In this document: positions 4,516-8,044 of the stretch, in pieces
Layout: the number at the start of each line of letters is the position of its first letter
How positions within the stretch are numbered: the first letter of the stretch is position 1
Origin: an uncultured Bacteroidales bacterium
Lineage (GTDB): Bacteria; Bacteroidota; Bacteroidia; Bacteroidales; P3
Length of the DNA: 8,044 nucleotides
Assembly: GCA_937910265.1 (NCBI GenBank)
Contig: CALEPD010000185.1
Span: 1-8,044 of the forward strand
Direction: 5' to 3'
Notes under the pieces: generated by a model
Told to the model about the DNA's origin: nothing
Seen by the model: only the letters and a program-made list of their open reading frames with translations
Databases searched by the model: none
Program-made: the position numbers and the translations under genes

Positions 4516-5397
4516 TTATTTAATCGTTGTATAAACTGAAGTCATCCGAGCAAGTGTATTGTATATGGTTTGTCTCTTTGAAAGAAAATAATCACTGAGC
4601 ATCTCAAGCACTGTGCCTTCCGGGAATATTATCGGGAAAATCTGATGGATGATTTCCTCGTTACCGAATAGTTTCCGATAAACCAATGGTGGTAAGTCTT
4701 TTATTTCCTCGAATACAGTTACAGCTTCATTGTCGAAGTTTATCTCGGGCATATCAGGCAATGTGTCTTTCCATCTTTCGAGGTAAGAGAGCGTTTCTCG
4801 CCAAATCTCGTCATTAAAAATCGACACACCACCATACGATGCAAACATTTTTTCTCCGTAAAACAACAAGGGAGAACAACCGTAATCGTTCGACATACTT
4901 GCCATACGCACCAAATAATAGTTTTTGTTTTTCGTAAGAGAATCGTCAATAAACCACATAATGGGGACTATTGTATAATTATCGTATCGCTGCGTGAGAG
5001 CATAGTATTTGTTCTCAAAGTTGTCGAACTGACCGACTTTCTTTGTGCTGTCGTGATCATCTCGTACTTTCTGCTCAATCATGTAGAGAGTGTTCTCACA
5101 ACTGAATAATTGGTCTATACTCAGTTCTATTCCTTCTGCGGTTCGGAATCGTTTTGTATGCATTCTGAATCCACAGGCCTCAAAATATCGCTCGAAGATA
5201 TATTCAAGGGCATCACCAAAACGAATTTCATGCGATTGAGTGATGTTCTGTATTAGTTTTGTCTTCGGTTTGGTTGGACGAAACAATCCGATATAACGCT
5301 CTGGATTCTCTGCAATCTTGCGCAATAGATCGCTATAACTGTCCTCAAACAATTTGCTATTGAGTTGTGATTTGAAGAAATCGTATTCAAGTATCAT
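4516..5397 (-). CDS. Type II restriction endonuclease, HinfI-like
   Basis: A 293-aa protein encoded directly after a HinfI-type methyltransferase, which defines its role as the paired endonuclease expected to cut GANTC. A PD-(D/E)xK-type active site is visible: D95 in ELSIDQLF, then E108-Q-K110 in YMIEQKVRDDHDS, with the usual spacing and a following lysine-rich loop. It is slightly longer than R.HinfI (about 262 aa). The start overlaps the methyltransferase stop in ATGA (5394-5397), and the preceding coding-strand sequence AAGGAGGTGA at 5401-5410 is an almost perfect Shine-Dalgarno, so translation should be strongly coupled to that of the methyltransferase, ensuring protection is made with the nuclease. 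No separate C (controller) protein gene is present. The specificity is inferred from the methyltransferase, not from the nuclease itself. Confidence 0.86.
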   Translation of the reverse strand: MILEYDFFKSQLNSKLFEDSYSDLLRKIAENPERYIGLFRPTKPKTKLIQNITQSHEIRFGDALEYIFERYFEACGFRMHTKRFRTAEGIELSIDQLFSCENTLYMIEQKVRDDHDSTKKVGQFDNFENKYYALTQRYDNYTIVPIMWFIDDSLTKNKNYYLVRMASMSNDYGCSPLLFYGEKMFASYGGVSIFNDEIWRETLSYLERWKDTLPDMPEINFDNEAVTVFEEIKDLPPLVYRKLFGNEEIIHQIFPIIFPEGTVLEMLSDYFLSKRQTIYNTLARMTSVYTTIK

Positions 5398-6476
5398 TTG
5401 TCACCTCCTTTTTCGTTTGCCATATATCTCAACGAATCAATGCTGACGAACTCTCCGTTATAATCACACCAAAAATAATCCCAGCCGTTATTGTTGCTTC
5501 TACCAAGAAAAGCTGCAGACATCTTATGTATTGATGCAGTCTGCCCGTTGTATTCGACGTTGCCGTCAATAGTTATTGCAGCATATTGTTTTTTGTCTTT
5601 GCTATACAGCAATTGACCAACATGAAGATAGCCCAGATCCGTTAACTGTTTGATTGAAAAACGAGGAGGCTTTACGTCAAATGTATTGTCGATAATATCA
5701 GATATTTCCAGCTGTACAGTATTTATGCGTTTTATGGCAGCATTGATATATTGGAATTCTCTTTCGATACCTATGAAATGCCGTCCAAGACGTTTAGCCA
5801 CAGCACCTGTTGTACCTGTTCCAAAGAAAGGATCAAGTATCAAATCGCCCTTCTGTGTTGAGGATAGTATGACATTGTACAAAAGTTGTTCTGGTTTCTG
5901 TGTTGAATGTATCTTCTTGCCGTCTTTGTCTTTCAACCGTTCCGCACCTATGCAAATACCAATATTCCATACGCTTTTCATCTGCTTGTTACTATTGAGG
6001 TGTTTCATAGTCTTGTAGTTAAACTGATACTTTGCACCTTTACTCTTCGAGCACCAAATCAAGGTTTCGTGTGAGTTCTGAAACCTTGTCCCACCGAAAT
6101 TTGGAACTGCATTTGGCTTCGACCATACAACATCATTCAGAATCCAGAATCCCAAATCCTGCATAATGTAACCTAAACGAAAAATGTTTTGAAACGACCC
6201 AATTACCCATATTGCGCCATCGTCTTTTAGAATGCGACGGCACTCTGATAGCCAACTTTTGGTAAATACGTCATAGTCTTTCAGACTGTTGAATTTGTCC
6301 CACTTGTCGGTAACACCACTGAACGAACTGCCGTCAGTGCGGAGTAATTCTCCCTCAGTCTGCATATTATACGGAGGGTCTGCGAAGATGAGGTCGACAG
6401 AATTACTCGGTAGTTGCTTTAACAGCTCGATACTGTCACCTTGAAGGATTGTGTCTTGTAATGTTTCTATTGGCAT
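5394..6476 (-). CDS. DNA adenine-N6 methyltransferase, M.HinfI-like (GANTC)
   Basis: From the ATG at 6476 this is 360 aa, the length of M.HinfI (359). The frame stays open to 6602, but the extra 42 residues do not resemble the family, so the downstream start is chosen. It is a beta-class enzyme with catalytic DPPY (33-36) before the SAM-binding DPFFGTGTTGA (215-225). NFGGTRFQNSHETLIWCSK (126-144) and VIGSFQNIFR (91-100) are typical of the HinfI/CcrM group. HSTQKPEQLLY (190-200) precedes the SAM motif. The C-terminal part, with SIHKMSAAFLG and NNNGWDYFW (315-336), is the RAMA-type domain of these enzymes. It methylates adenine in GANTC, by family, and protects host DNA from the partner nuclease encoded immediately downstream. 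A terminator-like hairpin 54-82 bases upstream may control its leader. Confidence 0.96.
   Translation of the reverse strand: MPIETLQDTILQGDSIELLKQLPSNSVDLIFADPPYNMQTEGELLRTDGSSFSGVTDKWDKFNSLKDYDVFTKSWLSECRRILKDDGAIWVIGSFQNIFRLGYIMQDLGFWILNDVVWSKPNAVPNFGGTRFQNSHETLIWCSKSKGAKYQFNYKTMKHLNSNKQMKSVWNIGICIGAERLKDKDGKKIHSTQKPEQLLYNVILSSTQKGDLILDPFFGTGTTGAVAKRLGRHFIGIEREFQYINAAIKRINTVQLEISDIIDNTFDVKPPRFSIKQLTDLGYLHVGQLLYSKDKKQYAAITIDGNVEYNGQTASIHKMSAAFLGRSNNNGWDYFWCDYNGEFVSIDSLRYMANEKGGDK
5401..5410 (-). promoter_or_regulatory. Near-perfect Shine-Dalgarno for the restriction endonuclease
   Basis: Coding-strand AAGGAGGTGA lies 3 bases before the endonuclease ATG (5397), inside the methyltransferase C-terminus, where it encodes part of KGGDK. 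The ten bases are identical to the site before the 79-aa gene at 1430-1439. Confidence 0.75.
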
Positions 6477-6773
6477 AACTATTGCTATTTGTGCGTTATG
6501 CCATCTTTCATATTCCACATCTACGACAACAAAAACTGCGGGCAAACTTGCTCGCAGTGTGGTCGTAGGAAAAGCACCAATGAAAAGACAAGTCGCCCGC
6601 ATTTACGAGGCGCTGCACTTGTTGCTTTTCATATTTGCTTATTCTTGAAATTTCCTACGTTTCACTGCGAATAGACAAATAGCAAACGCTATGATTATAT
6701 ATTTCTTTTTTCTTTTAGTTACATATTTTTCTTTTACGTTAAACCATGTATTAGTTACAGCTACCAGCAGCGT
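6477..6773. other. 297-bp gap between DUF5131 and the RM operon
   Basis: No gene is assigned. The part next to the methyltransferase (6477-6648) is moderately GC-rich and open on both strands. Minus-strand translation runs in frame into the methyltransferase, and the plus strand carries a 59-residue frame from about 6498 containing CGQTCSQCGRR; neither resembles a family I know. It also holds the hairpin at 6521-6568. The remainder (6649-6773) is AT-rich, with pyrimidine tracts, the small inverted repeat ATAGC/GCTAT (6679-6692) and a 9-bp direct repeat TTAGTTACA (6715-6723, 6751-6759). No clear TAnnTTTG promoter is visible for the RM operon. Confidence 0.4.
6521..6568 (-). terminator. Terminator- or attenuator-like hairpin in the RM leader
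   Basis: Read on the minus strand, ACTGCGAGCAA and TTGCCCGCAGT (6558-6548 and 6545-6535) form an 11-bp stem with one A-C mismatch around GT, followed at once by TTTT (6534-6531), the form of an intrinsic terminator. An outer stem, CTACGAC/GTCGTAG (6521-6527, 6562-6568), could enclose it. It would end DUF5131 read-through or attenuate an RM leader. Confidence 0.6.
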
Positions 6774-7499
6774 TTATGCCGGCATTGCCTGACAAACTCT
6801 TCCTTTTATGAGTTTACCGTTTTTATGTTTACTCCGCTTTATTCCATCACTTCCCCATGTTCCCCATTGCTTAAAGAAAAAAGCAGATCCTTGTTCCTCA
6901 CTCTGTTCTTGAATACTCAAAACCCAATCTTCTTTCATCGGTCTGGCGGCTGGCCCGCTCTCACCACCGACTATTACCCAATCTATATTGTCTAAATTTA
7001 ATTCTCCTAAATCCTCTATCAATGGTTCGCATGAAAGAAAGCGTATTGGAGCATTCAGTTGCCGTAAACAATCAATTCTTGTTTTTGATGTTTTACATTC
7101 AACAGTAACCCCCAACCATGCATTTCGCGGAGTTTCACGAGTATGAAAATAATCTGCCATTCTTTCTGCCCGTTTTGTTAGCAATTGATAACGATGCTGT
7201 GGCGTTTCGCGAATGGTTTGCATTACTTTATCAATAAACTCAAAAGGAACGTCCTTATGGAATAGGTCGCTCATTGAGCATACGAAGATTGTGTGTGGAT
7301 TTTTCCATAGGAATGGTTCTTTCAAACAATCTTCATGTAGCGTTAGTTGAAATTCGTTTGCATATTTTTTTTGTCCCATTGCTTTCAAGCGTCTTGACAT
7401 AACCTCTGCATAGCAATGAACACAGCCTTGAGATATTTTGGAGCATCCCGTTATCGGATTCCACGTTTTATCGGTCCATTCTATTTTTGTTGTTTTCAT
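6774..7499 (-). CDS. DUF5131 / phage Gp37-Gp68 family three-Cys-motif protein
   Basis: A 241-aa protein of the DUF5131 family. It opens with KIEWTDKTWNPITGC, then the cysteine cluster C19-x6-C26-x2-C29 followed by YA, the three-Cys motif that names its partner TcmP and resembles an iron-sulfur or radical-SAM-like metal site. FVCSMSDLFHKDVP (74-87) and FLSCEPLIEDLG (154-165), then DWVIVGGESGPAARPM (173-188), are standard family motifs. The GxWG segment near the end is also typical. It is found on phages, plasmids and islands; the reaction is unknown and an activity on nucleic acid or tRNA has not been shown to my knowledge. An upstream TTG (7505) is in frame, but the ATG at 7499 is the better start, 2 bases after the TcmP stop. 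It is in an operon with TcmP. Confidence 0.92.
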   Translation of the reverse strand: MKTTKIEWTDKTWNPITGCSKISQGCVHCYAEVMSRRLKAMGQKKYANEFQLTLHEDCLKEPFLWKNPHTIFVCSMSDLFHKDVPFEFIDKVMQTIRETPQHRYQLLTKRAERMADYFHTRETPRNAWLGVTVECKTSKTRIDCLRQLNAPIRFLSCEPLIEDLGELNLDNIDWVIVGGESGPAARPMKEDWVLSIQEQSEEQGSAFFFKQWGTWGSDGIKRSKHKNGKLIKGRVCQAMPA

Positions 7500-7501
7500 A
7501 G

Positions 7502-8044
7502 TCAATTACTGCTTATGATTTGAGAAGCAATTTTTATTGCATTTTTGTTATTTGAAGCACAAGCAAAATGAAATATTGGAGTATTTCTTGAGTTGTACAG
7601 AACAAGAGGTTGTGGCGTTACGTGTTTGAAGATTGTATTCATCTGTTTTATGTATAACTCTGCAATCTTCTTGATAGGTTCTTTGATTTTCTCGATTTTT
7701 TCAACCTCACCAAAAAGTGTTGTTTCTTGTTTTGTTTGATAGAAATATGTCCTTAATGCTTGTTCGTCGATGCCAAAGAAACTTGTTAATTTGTTAATAA
7801 ATTTCAATTCTCCTTTTCTGTCAAGCAGACGGTTTACAATTACTCCCGTAGGGATGAGAATCCATAAGTCAGTTCCCGTACCTTCAAGTTGTCTAATAGC
7901 ATCCCATTCTACTTGCATCCCGAAAGGATCCAGTAATACAAGTGCTTTGAGTTTGCTTTTCTCATGCATTGCTTTTGCAAGTAGTCTCACCTGCTCATTT
8001 GCATCAGATGAGCGAAATACAAAATTCCTTCCATTCTGAATTGG
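7502..8044 (-). CDS. tcmP: Three-Cys-motif partner protein TcmP (partial, 5' end beyond window)
   Basis: The frame runs open through the right edge, so only the C-terminal 180 residues are present; family members are roughly 260-300 aa. The GTG at 7990 is internal, not a start. ALVLLDPFGMQVEW (about residues 34-47 of the visible part) followed by GTDLWILIPTGVIVNRLL (57-74) is the TcmP signature, where an LDPFG loop sits in the position of a methyltransferase-like motif. The rest is helical, with a region rich in K, E and I (KIEKIKEPIKKIAELYIK), ending LVLYNSRNTPIFHFACAS. TcmP genes are typically adjacent to the DUF5131 gene, as here with a 2-base gap, and the two are presumed to work together. 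The N-terminal part, expected to carry a DLFAGPG-like SAM-type motif, is outside the window. Enzymatic function is not established. Confidence 0.9.
   Translation of the reverse strand, partial: PIQNGRNFVFRSSDANEQVRLLAKAMHEKSKLKALVLLDPFGMQVEWDAIRQLEGTGTDLWILIPTGVIVNRLLDRKGELKFINKLTSFFGIDEQALRTYFYQTKQETTLFGEVEKIEKIKEPIKKIAELYIKQMNTIFKHVTPQPLVLYNSRNTPIFHFACASNNKNAIKIASQIISSN

Noticed and set aside
6521..6568. Integron attC-like site
   Set aside because: The inverted repeats lack the RYYYAAC/GTTRRRY core pair, and the T-run after the stem fits a terminator better.
6477..6602. N-terminal 42-residue extension of the methyltransferase
   Set aside because: Does not resemble the HinfI family N-terminus and would translate the hairpin; the ATG at 6476 gives the family length.
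7500..7505. TTG start for DUF5131 overlapping the TcmP stop
   Set aside because: An ATG two codons downstream gives the usual family N-terminus, KTTKIEWTD, and a normal 2-base gap.
1..8044. CRISPR array, tRNA, rRNA, or transposase
   Set aside because: No regularly spaced repeats, cloverleaf or rRNA-like stretches and no transposase or integrase motifs were seen in any frame.

Overview
The window looks like part of a Bacteroidota chromosome, probably Bacteroidales. The protein families present (Blc-type lipocalins with short MKKT-type signal peptides, a small DprA-like protein, a DUF3791/DUF3990 cassette, a pyruvate:ferredoxin oxidoreductase relic) fit that group. This is an inference from memory of the families, not from a search. 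The left half up to about position 4060 is clearly GC-richer than the right half, which is AT-rich throughout. The change falls at a broken PFOR gene, so the right half looks like horizontally acquired accessory DNA.

Left half, all on the minus strand and tightly spaced, in transcription order: an intact lipocalin (3511-3005), a DUF1295 membrane protein (2991-2188), a translationally coupled trio of DUF3791 (2116-1898), DUF3990, a predicted ADP-ribosyltransferase fold (1901-1422), and a 79-aa partner (1425-1186), then a second, frameshifted lipocalin (1173-638) and a small DprA/SLOG-like protein (634-47). The two lipocalin copies are paralogues that bracket the DUF1295 gene and the trio. The trio has the layout of a toxin-antitoxin or effector-partner module and is the most interesting unassigned system here. 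A few bases at the left edge may be the tail of a convergent plus-strand gene.

Middle (3595-4207): a C-terminal fragment of PFOR (nifJ-like) with a 48-bp in-frame insertion and two related 39-bp direct repeats, followed by a short stretch rich in small inverted repeats.

Right half: a small plus-strand GIY-YIG domain protein (4208-4468), a bidirectional hairpin, a HinfI-type restriction-modification operon on the minus strand (methyltransferase 6476-5394, endonuclease 5397-4516, coupled by ATGA; GANTC recognition is predicted), a 297-bp gap holding a terminator- or attenuator-like hairpin, and a minus-strand pair of TcmP (cut by the right edge) and DUF5131/Gp37-Gp68 three-Cys-motif protein (7499-6774). 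RM, GIY-YIG and TcmP/DUF5131 together suggest a defence or mobile-element island. There are no rRNA or tRNA genes, CRISPR arrays or recognisable transposases.
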